From Halolamina litorea (lineage in GTDB: Archaea > Halobacteriota > Halobacteria > Halobacteriales > Haloferacaceae), in contig NZ_JANHGR010000001.1 in assembly GCF_026616205.1 (NCBI RefSeq), forward strand, positions 1,798,001-1,862,000: 64,000 nt of DNA, given 5' to 3'. The notes below the pieces were generated by a model. It saw only the letters and a list, made by a program, of their open reading frames with translations. It was not told where the DNA came from and did not search any database. The position numbers and the translations under genes are program-made. Below are positions 1 through 7,831 of the stretch, one piece after another (position 1 is the stretch's first letter; each line of letters opens with the position of its first letter).

Positions 1-28
1 GGGGGTGCTGTCGAGGGTTTGTGATCAT

Positions 29-77
29 CGCGCGAACGTACGCGCGTGGACCGTCGATCCGCTACCCTTACGGTAGC
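29..77. promoter_or_regulatory. Two palindromic elements upstream of the ThiY-like gene
   Basis: Positions 29-46 form an imperfect 18-bp palindrome (CGCGCGAACGTACGCGCG). Positions 61-77 form a perfect 6-bp inverted repeat, GCTACC and GGTAGC, around a 5-base loop. The second ends 20 bases before the ATG at 98, where an operator or the transcription start would be expected. I see no clear TATA box. Archaeal thiamine transport genes are known to be controlled by ThiR-type repressors; that this is such a site is inference. Confidence 0.35.
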
Positions 78-97
78 CGAGGACTTCCTTCAGGACC

Positions 98-1135
98 ATG
101 TCGCATACTCGGCGGTCAGTTCTCGCAGCGGTCGGTTCCGGCGTGGCCCTCACCGCGGGCTGTCTCGGCGCTCCCGGTTCGGATGGGACCCAGAGCGTCA
201 GTCTGTTGCTCAACTGGACACCCAACGGTCTTCACGTCCCCTACTACGCGGCCAAACAGCAGGGGTTCTACGAGGAAGCCGGCGTCGAGGTGACCGAGAT
301 CGTGAGCGGCGACGGCTCGGACTTCTCGGCCCGACAGGCCGGCCGTGGCAACAACGAGTTCGGCGTCACGAGCAGCGATCAGGTACTCCTGACGGCCGGC
401 GGCGGGATCGACGTCCAGTCGGTCGGCGTGATGATGCAGCAGTCGCCCAACGTCGTCTTCTCGACGCGGGAGGCGTTCGGCGGCGAACTCAACGACCCCG
501 AACAGCTCGCCGGCAAGACCGTCGGCACCGGCCCGGGGATGGTCCGGATGCTGACCGAACTCTACCTCGAAGCCACCGGCGTCCGGAGCGAGGTCGAACT
601 GGTGGACACGGGCTACGACACGGTCCAGCGCCTGCTGGCCGGCGAAGTCGACGCCGCCGGCGGCGTCTTCGGCGACGCCATCGACGCCCGGTATCAGGGT
701 GCGACCGTCGACTCCCTCGGCGTCGCCACCGAGGTCCCCTCCTACGGTCACGTGCTGGCGACGGCACCCTCCTTCGCCGAGGAGAACCCCGAGACCGTCA
801 ACGCGTTCCTCGAGGGGACGGCCCGGGGGGCCGCCTGGGCGACCAACAACCGCGAAGCCGGCGTCGACGCCCTCGTCGAGGCCAACGGGAGCATCAGTGA
901 GGTTCGCGAGCAGGCTCGGGCGACGTGGGACACGCTCGCAGACGAGCACATCGTCGGCCCGGCAGTCGAGGAGCACGGCTGGGGCTGGCACAGTTCCGAG
1001 CCCTGGACGACGATGGCCGACGCCCTGGAGAGCGCCGACTCGGGCGAGGTCGCCGACCCGAGCACGGTCTGGACGAACGACCACCTCGACACCGACGCCG
1101 AGTACATCGGCGACTACACCGAACAGATCCAGTGA
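98..1135 (+). CDS. ABC transporter substrate-binding lipoprotein, NMT1/ThiY-like
   Basis: 345 residues. The N-terminus has a twin-arginine signal (TRRSV, residues 4-8) and a lipobox ending at Cys22, so the protein is probably exported by Tat and lipid-anchored outside the cell. The mature part begins with the NMT1/THI5-like pattern LLNWTPN (about residues 37-43), found in periplasmic-type binding proteins for thiamine pyrimidine precursors and, more distantly, sulfonates. The permease gene follows with a 4-base overlap, so the two are translated together. A pyrimidine precursor of thiamine is the likeliest ligand, but the sequence alone does not exclude a sulfonate or other substrate. Confidence 0.8.
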   Translation: MSHTRRSVLAAVGSGVALTAGCLGAPGSDGTQSVSLLLNWTPNGLHVPYYAAKQQGFYEEAGVEVTEIVSGDGSDFSARQAGRGNNEFGVTSSDQVLLTAGGGIDVQSVGVMMQQSPNVVFSTREAFGGELNDPEQLAGKTVGTGPGMVRMLTELYLEATGVRSEVELVDTGYDTVQRLLAGEVDAAGGVFGDAIDARYQGATVDSLGVATEVPSYGHVLATAPSFAEENPETVNAFLEGTARGAAWATNNREAGVDALVEANGSISEVREQARATWDTLADEHIVGPAVEEHGWGWHSSEPWTTMADALESADSGEVADPSTVWTNDHLDTDAEYIGDYTEQIQ

Positions 1136-1926
1136 GCGTCGCCGGTGACCGCCTCCGCGACCGGCTGACGCCGCCGCTCGTGGTGTTCGTGGTCACACTT
1201 GCCGGCTGGGCCGTCGCCTCGCGGAGCGCCCCGCCGATCCTCCTTCCTTCCCCGCCGGCGGTGCTGACTGCGTTCCTCGCCGAGCCAGGCGTGTTCGCCC
1301 ACGCGACCGCCGTCTCGGCGGTCACCGCCGCCGGCGGACTGGCCTTGGGGGCGGTCGTCGGGCTCTCACTCGCGTTCATCAGCGTCGGGTCGGCCCCCGG
1401 TCGCGCGGTCGTCGAACCGGCCGTCGTCGGGTTCCGGATCGCCCCCCTGACGGCGATTGCGCCGCTCGTGTTCCTCTGGTTCGGGACGGGCGTGACCGTC
1501 CGGATGGCGCTGGTCTCGGTGATGACGACGTTCCCCGTCACCGTCGCCTCCATCGACGGCCTCCGATCGACGCCGCGGGCGTACCTCGACCTGCTGGACT
1601 CCGTCGGAGCCTCCGACTCGCGGACGTTCGTCTCGGTTCGGCTGCCGGCGGCCCTGCCCAGCGTCTTCGCCGGGCTGAAACTCGGGGCCGCACTGTCGGT
1701 CACGGGCACCGTCGTCGCCGAACTCCTGACACTCGACGGCGGACTGGGTGTGGGTGTCTGGGAGGCCGGCCGGTACGCCCGGACCGCGGAACTGTTCGCG
1801 TACCTGTTCGTGATCGCCGGCTTCGGCGTCGCGTTCTACGGCGCCGCCGCGCTCGTCGAGCAGTACGCGACCCGCCGGTGGGGAATCGACGGCGGGAACG
1901 GGAACCGCGGCGTGGGCGACCCCTGA
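1132..1926 (+). CDS. ABC transporter permease (BPD family, ThiX/SsuC-like), first copy
   Basis: 264 residues from a GTG start at 1132 that overlaps the stop of the binding-protein gene as GTGA. An in-frame start further upstream would run through the binding-protein gene, so the GTG is preferred. The protein has about six hydrophobic segments and the cytoplasmic EAA-type loop that docks on the ATPase (around LDSVGASDSRTF and RLPAALPSVFAGLK). Its C-terminal tail is polar and Gly/Asn rich. It ends one base before the convergent second permease. It should form the membrane channel with the second permease and the ATPase; a heterodimer is inference. Confidence 0.82.
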   Translation: MSVAGDRLRDRLTPPLVVFVVTLAGWAVASRSAPPILLPSPPAVLTAFLAEPGVFAHATAVSAVTAAGGLALGAVVGLSLAFISVGSAPGRAVVEPAVVGFRIAPLTAIAPLVFLWFGTGVTVRMALVSVMTTFPVTVASIDGLRSTPRAYLDLLDSVGASDSRTFVSVRLPAALPSVFAGLKLGAALSVTGTVVAELLTLDGGLGVGVWEAGRYARTAELFAYLFVIAGFGVAFYGAAALVEQYATRRWGIDGGNGNRGVGDP

Positions 1927-1927
1927 G

Positions 1928-2683
1928 TTACGCCATCCGCCGACGCACTCGCGTCCCGAGTACCCCTACGGCGCCGTAGAGCGAGAACCCGACGACGAAC
2001 ACGAGCGACAGCGACGCGAGCATCACGTCGGGCCGGACGTTCTCCGAGGCAACGAGGATCAGGTAGCCGAGGCCGCTGTCGGCGACGAACCACTCCGCCA
2101 GCACCGCGCCGACGACGGCGAGGGTCACCGACTGGCGAAGGCCCGCCACCACGTCGGGGGCGGCGTAGGGCAAGCGCACGGCGAACAGGGTTCGCAGCCG
2201 GGAGGCGTCGACGGATCTGGCGAGGTCGAGCGCAGACTCGGGCGTCCGACGGAACCCCGCGGCGGTACTGATCGCCATCGGGAACAGCGCCATCAGTGCG
2301 ACGAACGCCACGCCGGTGCCGAAGCCGACGCCGAAGTAGATCAGGAACAGCGGCGCGAGCGACACGACCGGGAGCACGCGCGCCACCACGAGATACGGCG
2401 AGATGGCGCGCCAGAGCGCCGGAACCTCGCCGACGGCGGCACCGATCAGGAGTCCGAGGGCCGTGCCGACGGCGCCGCCGGCGAACACCTTGATCGTCGT
2501 TGCGACGGCAGCGTCGACGTACAGACTCGGGTTGCCGACGAGGCGCTGGACGACCGAGATCGGGTGGGGGAGCAGGTACGGCGGGATGTCGAGGAGGCTG
2601 ACGAACAGCCCCCAGAGCACCACGGCGCCCGCGAGCGCGACCACCGGGTAGCTCCACTCGGGTACCCGATCCCCGACAGTCAT
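1928..2683 (-). CDS. ABC transporter permease (BPD family), second copy
   Basis: 251 residues with about six membrane segments and an EAA-type loop (around LARSVDASRLRTL and RLPYAAPDVVAGLR). It clearly differs in sequence from the permease at 1132-1926, so this is not a recent tandem duplication. The start ATG overlaps the end of the ATPase gene by four bases (2680-2683), which shows they are co-transcribed. With only one binding protein and one ATPase in the cluster, a heterodimeric channel is likely. It could instead serve another binding protein encoded elsewhere. Confidence 0.82.
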   Translation of the reverse strand: MTVGDRVPEWSYPVVALAGAVVLWGLFVSLLDIPPYLLPHPISVVQRLVGNPSLYVDAAVATTIKVFAGGAVGTALGLLIGAAVGEVPALWRAISPYLVVARVLPVVSLAPLFLIYFGVGFGTGVAFVALMALFPMAISTAAGFRRTPESALDLARSVDASRLRTLFAVRLPYAAPDVVAGLRQSVTLAVVGAVLAEWFVADSGLGYLILVASENVRPDVMLASLSLVFVVGFSLYGAVGVLGTRVRRRMA

Positions 2684-3453
2684 CGGTCCGGGGAGATCGC
2701 TCCCTCGTCGTCGGCGCGGTTCTCACGGAGGACGCGGCGGATGTCCGCGACCTGATCGCCGAACGCGGCGGTGTCCATGACCGCCTCCTCGCGGGGGCGC
2801 GGGAGCGAGACGTCGACGCGGTCGACGATCCGCCCGGGGTTGTCGGCCATCACGATCACCTGATCGCCGAGCAACACGGCTTCGGGCACGCTGTGGGTCA
2901 CGAACAGCACCGTTCGGTCCGTGTCGCGCCAACTGTCGAGCACCGACGCCGCCATGTCGTAGCGGGTGAGTTCGTCGAGTTCGCCGAAGGGTTCGTCCAT
3001 CAGCAGCGTCGACGCCCCGAGGTGCATCGCGCGGACGATGGCGACGCGTTGGCACATCCCCCCGGAAAGCTCGCGGGGGTAGGCGTCGACGGCGTCGCCG
3101 AGTCCGGCGTCGACGAGGCGCTCGCGGGCCCGTTCCCGCTCGGGGTCCCGGCCCGTGAGTTCACGCAGGAACACGACGTTCTCCAGGGCAGTCTTCCACG
3201 GGAACAGCGTGTGAGACTGGAAGACGAACCCCAGTTCGCCGGCCGATTGGGCGGCTTCCGGGGGGTCGCCGCCGACACGGACCCGGCCCGAGGTCGGCGA
3301 CTGGAGGCCGCCGACGCTTCGCAGCAGCGTGGTCTTCCCACAGCCGGAGGGGCCGACGACGGTGACGAACTCGCCGTCGGCGACCGAGAGCGAGGTCCCG
3401 TCGAGCGCGGTCACGTCCCCGAAACGGACGGTCAAGTCCTCGACGTCGATCAC
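2680..3453 (-). CDS. ABC transporter ATP-binding protein (nitrate/sulfonate/thiamine-precursor type)
   Basis: 257 residues with the full nucleotide-binding domain: Walker A GPSGCGKTT (residues 34-42), signature LSGGMCQRVA, Walker B LLMDEPFGELD and H-loop FVTHS. It energises uptake through the two neighbouring permeases. The start is GTG at 3453; the protein then begins directly with the strand preceding Walker A, as in the family. It heads the minus-strand half of the importer and overlaps the second permease by four bases. Confidence 0.9.
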   Translation of the reverse strand: MIDVEDLTVRFGDVTALDGTSLSVADGEFVTVVGPSGCGKTTLLRSVGGLQSPTSGRVRVGGDPPEAAQSAGELGFVFQSHTLFPWKTALENVVFLRELTGRDPERERARERLVDAGLGDAVDAYPRELSGGMCQRVAIVRAMHLGASTLLMDEPFGELDELTRYDMAASVLDSWRDTDRTVLFVTHSVPEAVLLGDQVIVMADNPGRIVDRVDVSLPRPREEAVMDTAAFGDQVADIRRVLRENRADDEGAISPDR

Positions 3454-3666
3454 GGCACACCGCCCCCGTGTCGTCGACTACTCATCGTTTGACGGAACGG
3501 GCCGGTCCGGGAAGGACGTAACGGTCGGGTATTCAGCGATTCCTGACAACCGTCCTGTTTTCTCGAAGAGGTGAAACGACTGAAGAGCGCCGAATAAAGC
3601 TTATTTCGCGATACAGAATCTCCCCGCGGCGTAAGGTTCAATCCGCTCCCGGAGCAGACCGGAACG
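3454..3666. promoter_or_regulatory. Divergent promoter region with an AT-rich near-palindrome
   Basis: 213 bases between the ABC ATPase gene (leftward) and the PQQ-propeller lipoprotein gene (rightward). Positions 3591-3608 (CGAATAAAGCTTATTTCG) are a near-palindrome centred on AAGCTT and contain the best TATA-like stretch. It lies about 60 bases before the ATG at 3667, so that transcript would carry a leader of roughly 35 bases. No gene is visible. Confidence 0.4.
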
Positions 3667-4821
3667 ATGCCCTCCACCCGCCGCGACCTGTTAGCCGCGT
3701 TCGGACTGAGCGTCACGCTCTCTGGCTGTCTCGCCCCAACGACGACGGACGACGGTCTGGGTACCGTCGAGGGCGAGTGGCGAATGGACGGCCGAGACGC
3801 GGGTCACACGCGCGCCGTGTCACAGGGCCCAGTCGAACCCGAAACCGTCTGGCGGCGAACGCTCGAGGACGTCCGGGGCGTCGGAAGCCCCGCATCGGCC
3901 GAGGACCGACTGTACGTCCCCGCCGACGCGGTTTCCGAGGACGCTCGCTCCCGGTATCGACTGTACGCACTTGCACCCGGGACTGGGAGCACGCGCTGGC
4001 AGGTGCCACTCCGCGCCGAACCCAACGGGAGCCCCGCGGTTGAGGGGGACCGAGTGATCGTGAGCGCGAAGCGGTCGCTGGAACGTGGCCGGGTGGTCTG
4101 CTTCAGCCGACGGTACGGGGACGAGGAGTGGCTCTACGACGTGGACTCACGCCTCACCGCACCACCGGTCGTCGCTCAGGGCGTCGCCTACGTCGCCGAC
4201 TGGAGCGGGACGGTCCACGCGGTTTCGGTCCGGTCGGGCGAACCGCGCTGGCGGCGCCGGATCGAGGCCGACGGCGCCGGTCGAACGTTCGCCGGACCCG
4301 TCGCAGTCCACGACGGGACGCTCTACCTCGGGTCGCACTCGGGCAGCACCGGCCTCGTCGCACTCGATGCACGGACGGGCGAGGAACAGTGGCGAGTGTC
4401 GACTGGTGCGGTCACCGTCGGTCCGGTCGTCGACGACGGTCTCGTGGTCGTCCAGAGCTACGGACTCGTCGAAGCGTTCGACACCGACGGGGACAGACGC
4501 TGGTCGTTCAACGTACCGGAGGAGAGCGCGTACCCGATAGCCGTCGGCAACGAGCGCGTGTACGTCTCGGGCCGGCAGGGCCTGCAGGCGGTCACACGGG
4601 ACGGGAACCGAGCGTGGCGCGTCGACGGCGTGAGCGGGACGCCGACGGTCGTTGGCGACGCCGTGTTCGTCCGGGGTGAAGGGCGACTCAGCGCGTTCGA
4701 TGCCGCGGACGGCAGCGAACGCTGGGCGGTTCATCAGCGCGGCTCCGGTGACGCCATCGTCCTCGAGAACGCGGTGTTCCTGTCCGACGGGGCTCGCCTC
4801 TCCGGCCTCGGCCAGGGTTAG
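3667..4821 (+). CDS. Tat-exported PQQ-like beta-propeller repeat lipoprotein
   Basis: 384 residues. It starts with a twin-arginine signal (TRRDLL) and a lipobox with Cys21. The rest consists of beta-propeller repeats of the PQQ/outer-membrane-assembly type: recurring patterns such as LYALAPGTGSTRWQ, VHAVSVRSGEPRWRR, LVALDARTGEEQWR and LSAFDAADGSERWA, about 40 residues apart. Such propellers act extracellularly as binding or assembly scaffolds; no enzymatic residues can be assigned. The stop overlaps the convergent RecA-like gene by four bases (TTAG). The substrate is unknown. Confidence 0.8.
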   Translation: MPSTRRDLLAAFGLSVTLSGCLAPTTTDDGLGTVEGEWRMDGRDAGHTRAVSQGPVEPETVWRRTLEDVRGVGSPASAEDRLYVPADAVSEDARSRYRLYALAPGTGSTRWQVPLRAEPNGSPAVEGDRVIVSAKRSLERGRVVCFSRRYGDEEWLYDVDSRLTAPPVVAQGVAYVADWSGTVHAVSVRSGEPRWRRRIEADGAGRTFAGPVAVHDGTLYLGSHSGSTGLVALDARTGEEQWRVSTGAVTVGPVVDDGLVVVQSYGLVEAFDTDGDRRWSFNVPEESAYPIAVGNERVYVSGRQGLQAVTRDGNRAWRVDGVSGTPTVVGDAVFVRGEGRLSAFDAADGSERWAVHQRGSGDAIVLENAVFLSDGARLSGLGQG

Positions 4822-5444
4822 GCGATGTCCCGGGAGGTGTCGATGTTGACGCTCTCGGCCAGCCGTAGCTTGATCGGCTCGGCCAGCGCCTTGCCCCCGC
4901 GGAACTTCGGCACGACGAGGCGGTTCTCGATCTCGGCGTTGGTGATGGTCGTCTGCAGGTCGAACACCACGTCGGCGACGTGCGCCGTCACGTCCCGGTT
5001 CGCCGGCACGTCGACGCCGTCGAGGCCGTGGAGGATGGCGATCCCGCCGGTGTTGACCATCACCGTCTGGAGTTCGTTGAGGAAGCGTCGGTAGCGGCTC
5101 CGATCGTAGCGTTCCAGCGTGTCGACCACGTCGATGATCAGCGTCGCCTCCTCGGGGAGCGTACCGATCATGCGGTTGGCTCGGTCGAGGGGCGCATCGC
5201 CGCCGAGGTCCCGCACCGTCGGATCGCCGGTCCGCGTGTTGGCGCGGTCGATGGCGTCCGAAACCGCCTGATCGGACCGGACGGTCGTGAGGTATAGCGA
5301 GGGCCGCGCGGCGGTGAGTTCGTAGAGGAACAGCTCCGACTGGCTCGCCGGCTCCGCCGACAGCAACACGATGGAGCCCGCCGGGAGGCCACCCTCGATC
5401 TCACGATCGAGGACCGTGATCCCGGTCGGGAGCCGCTTGGCCAT
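4818..5444 (-). CDS. RAD55/KaiC-like RecA-fold protein with degenerate P-loop
   Basis: 208 residues from the ATG at 5444 (MAKRLPTGITVLDREI), which fits the usual KaiC/RAD55 opening; an upstream in-frame ATG at 5471 is less likely. The strand arrangement of the RecA fold is visible (GGLPAGSIVLLSAEP, SLYLTTVRSD, ATLIIDVVDTL, GGIAILHGLDG). The P-loop position, however, reads SAEPASQSELF and lacks the GxxxxGK[ST] needed to bind ATP. Haloarchaea have many such proteins, often labelled HTR-like. It lies 45 bases downstream of a MinD-like ATPase gene on the same strand, which suggests a shared role in localisation or signalling; that is inference. Confidence 0.7.
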   Translation of the reverse strand: MAKRLPTGITVLDREIEGGLPAGSIVLLSAEPASQSELFLYELTAARPSLYLTTVRSDQAVSDAIDRANTRTGDPTVRDLGGDAPLDRANRMIGTLPEEATLIIDVVDTLERYDRSRYRRFLNELQTVMVNTGGIAILHGLDGVDVPANRDVTAHVADVVFDLQTTITNAEIENRLVVPKFRGGKALAEPIKLRLAESVNIDTSRDIA

Positions 5445-5489
5445 GACCACCGTTACTCGATACTGCTCCAAAAGCGTTCCGTGCAGGTG

Positions 5490-6191
5490 TCACGGAACGT
5501 ACGTCTCTGTGGCCGCGTGGAGCGCTGAGGCGGCCGTATCGTACCGCCGACGGACCCGCCGATCGGCGAGTGGATCGCCCGGCGTCTCGGGGACGGCGGC
5601 GAGGACCGGACAGCCCAACAGGTCGTTCACGTTCGGCGGGCGGGCACTCGTTCGCGTGAGGACCACGCCGACGACCGGCGTGCCGACCGCCCGCGCCATC
5701 GACGCCGTCTTGGCAGTGTCGCGGAGCGACGGCGCACAGGCGGTGCTGACCAGCACGACGCCGTCGGCGACCCGCAGCGGCGCGGCAGCGTGAATGTCGC
5801 CACCGGCGGGGGTGTCGATCAGGATGGGTGACTCCCCGGGTTCGGGGGCCGTCCGCGCCGTCCACGCACTCTTGACCTTCGCTAATCGGCGCTCCGGGTC
5901 GGGCGTGTCGCCGGTCGGTGCCGGGAGGATCCGACACTCGTGCTCGTCGCTGTACCGACATCGGTCGACGACGTCAGCAACGTGGGTCGAGGCCAGCGAC
6001 GGCGAGTCGGTGGCCAGCGGCGATCGGACGCCGTCAACGGCCCCCGGACGCGCTACGCCCGCGAGTGTGTGGAGGTCCGGCATGTCGTGGTCGGCGTCGA
6101 CGACGAGCGGGCGTCCCGGGAGGGCGGCGGCGAGGGCGAGGGCGGTGGTGGTCTTCCCGACGCCGCCCTTCCCCCCGGCGATCGTGAGCAT
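5490..6191 (-). CDS. MinD/ParA-like P-loop ATPase
   Basis: 233 residues. The ATG at 6191 is chosen because the protein then begins MLTIAGGKGGVGKTT, placing the deviant Walker A (GGKGGVGKTT, residues 6-15) at the N-terminus as in MinD/ParA proteins. DADHDMPDL matches the Walker A-prime region. A later hydrophobic strand with an aspartate (SPILIDTPAGGD) fits the switch II motif DTPAG. These ATPases dimerise on ATP and position cargo on membranes or DNA. A C-terminal amphipathic membrane-targeting helix is not obvious. The gene lies between the YlbF-family gene and the degenerate RecA-like gene. Confidence 0.82.
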   Translation of the reverse strand: MLTIAGGKGGVGKTTTALALAAALPGRPLVVDADHDMPDLHTLAGVARPGAVDGVRSPLATDSPSLASTHVADVVDRCRYSDEHECRILPAPTGDTPDPERRLAKVKSAWTARTAPEPGESPILIDTPAGGDIHAAAPLRVADGVVLVSTACAPSLRDTAKTASMARAVGTPVVGVVLTRTSARPPNVNDLLGCPVLAAVPETPGDPLADRRVRRRYDTAASALHAATETYVP

Positions 6192-6280
6192 AGGTTGGCT
6201 GGTCGCGCTATCGGACAAAAGTGTTCGCTGGGGAAAAGTCCAAAACTGGTTCGGCAAAACGCGACCGACGGGTGCGGTGG

Positions 6281-6652
6281 TTAGTTCTGACAGCAGCCGC
6301 CGGCCTCCCCACCGAAGTCGACGGCGAGCTGGGAGGAAATCGCGTCGTTGACCGCGTCGAGTCGGGCCTGCATGGCCTCCTCGGCGGCGAGGTACTCCGC
6401 CATCTCCGGGAGCGAGTGGAGTTCGTGTTGGGCCTGCCGGACCTCGTCGACCAGGTCCTGGTCGGCGGTACCGGTCTGCCGGGCCGTGGTGAGTTCCGCG
6501 CGCAGCGACTCGAACTCGGATATCCGTTGCTGGGCCTCCTCGCTGGCTTCGACGGCCTCCTTGGCGGCCGCGTACCGCTGGTACTCGTCGGTGGCCGCGA
6601 TCCGTTCGCCGAGTTCGCTGCCGAGGTCCTCGACGGTCTTGGCGACGCTCAT
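6281..6652 (-). CDS. YlbF/YmcA (DUF964) family protein with C-terminal Cys-Cys
   Basis: 123 residues from the ATG at 6652; a longer in-frame version lacks family similarity in its first 54 residues and runs into the next promoter. The protein is almost all helix, with the YlbF-family pattern (LGERIAATDEYQRYAAA near the start, ISEFESLRAEL in the middle). It ends GGEAGGCCQN with adjacent cysteines 120-121. In Bacillus, YlbF, YmcA and YaaT form a complex that carries an iron-sulfur cluster and influences RNase Y. Whether the archaeal protein shares that role is unknown. It is 89 bases upstream of the MinD-like gene, on the same strand. Confidence 0.78.
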   Translation of the reverse strand: MSVAKTVEDLGSELGERIAATDEYQRYAAAKEAVEASEEAQQRISEFESLRAELTTARQTGTADQDLVDEVRQAQHELHSLPEMAEYLAAEEAMQARLDAVNDAISSQLAVDFGGEAGGCCQN

Positions 6653-6770
6653 GGCCGCGGCTTGGTGGTGGGTCGGTTTATGGCTACCGACCGCGGTGGG
6701 CCGTGCCGCACGGACACGTTCATCGGTCTCAGCCGAACGCGTTTTGAGGCGACCCGCGGAAAGCCGGGGT

Positions 6771-7790
6771 ATGTCTTCGGTCTGGATCGCCGCGGCCGTC
6801 ACGCTCGTCGCCACGGCAGTCGTCTGGAAGGGGTCGGCGCTGCTCGAAACGACGAGCGAACGGCTGTCCGAGCACTACGGGCTGCCGCCGGTGGTCCAGG
6901 GCTCGGTCGTCGCCGCGATCGGGTCGAGTTTCCCCGAACTGTCGATCTCGGTGCTGTCGGTCGTCCTCCACGGCTCGTTCGATCTCGGGGTCGGGGCCGT
7001 CGTCGGGTCGGCGGTGTTCAACGTACTCGTGATCCCCGGGGCGGCGGCGCTGCTGGCCACCGACGACCTCGACGCCAACCGCGACGTGGTGTACAAGGAG
7101 GCGCTGTTCTACATGCTCTCGGTAGCGACGCTCCTGGTCGTCTTCTCGCTCGGCGTGATCTACTACCCCGTCGAGGGTCAGCGACTGGTGGCCGAGATCC
7201 CGCCGTGGCTCGCCATGCTGCCGATCGGACTCTACGGGCTCTACGTGTTCATCCAGTACTCGGATACGGCGGAGTACGTTCCGGACTCCCCTCCGGCCGA
7301 GGTGGACTCGCCAGCGAGACAGTGGGGGCTGTTGGCTCTCAGCCTCGCCCTCGTGCTCATCGCCGTCGAGGGGTTCGTCTACGGGGCACAGGTCTTCGGT
7401 ACGGCGTTCGGCATCTCCGAGGCGCTCTGGGGGCTCACCGTCGTCGCCGCCGCGACCTCGCTGCCCGACACGCTGGTCTCCGTCCGGGCCGCACGGCGCG
7501 GGAAGGGAGTCACGAGCCTCGGGAACGTCCTCGGGAGCAACGTGTTCGACCTGCTGATCGCCGTCCCCGCGGGGATCGTACTCGCTGGCGGCGCCGTCAT
7601 CGACTACTCGGTGGCGACGCCGATGATGGCCTTCCTCGTGTTCGCGACGGTGGTGCTGTTCACCGCCCTCCGCACTGATCTTCAGGTGTCCGACCGGGAG
7701 GCGGGGCTGTTGCTCGTGATCTACGGGCTCTTCCTCGTCTGGATGGTGCTCGAAGCCATCGACGTGCTCAGCGCGGTGCCCGGGCTCTGA
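6771..7790 (+). CDS. Sodium/calcium exchanger family (CaCA) membrane protein
   Basis: 339 residues with about ten membrane segments and the two inverted alpha-repeats of the Ca/cation antiporter superfamily: VVAAIGSSFPELSISVLS in the first half and AAATSLPDTLVSVRA with GNVLGSNVFDLL in the second. The acidic residue in each repeat (SFPE and SLPD) would coordinate the cation. The ATG at 6771 starts directly in the first membrane helix; the open frame continues upstream but there it is antisense to the YlbF gene. It probably exchanges Ca or another divalent cation for sodium or protons across the cytoplasmic membrane. Confidence 0.87.
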   Translation: MSSVWIAAAVTLVATAVVWKGSALLETTSERLSEHYGLPPVVQGSVVAAIGSSFPELSISVLSVVLHGSFDLGVGAVVGSAVFNVLVIPGAAALLATDDLDANRDVVYKEALFYMLSVATLLVVFSLGVIYYPVEGQRLVAEIPPWLAMLPIGLYGLYVFIQYSDTAEYVPDSPPAEVDSPARQWGLLALSLALVLIAVEGFVYGAQVFGTAFGISEALWGLTVVAAATSLPDTLVSVRAARRGKGVTSLGNVLGSNVFDLLIAVPAGIVLAGGAVIDYSVATPMMAFLVFATVVLFTALRTDLQVSDREAGLLLVIYGLFLVWMVLEAIDVLSAVPGL

Positions 7791-7831
7791 CCGGCGGTGC
7801 GCTTTTGCCGGTGTCACCCGAGGGTCTACTA

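Noticed and set aside
1-97. A possible TPP riboswitch before the ThiY-like gene
   Set aside because: The conserved CUGAGA and ACCUGA segments of a THI box are missing; only short palindromes are present.
46-900. An Arg-rich plus-strand frame over the ThiY-like gene
   Set aside because: It is a shifted-frame shadow. The frame at 98 has a Tat signal, lipobox and the NMT1-like fold pattern.
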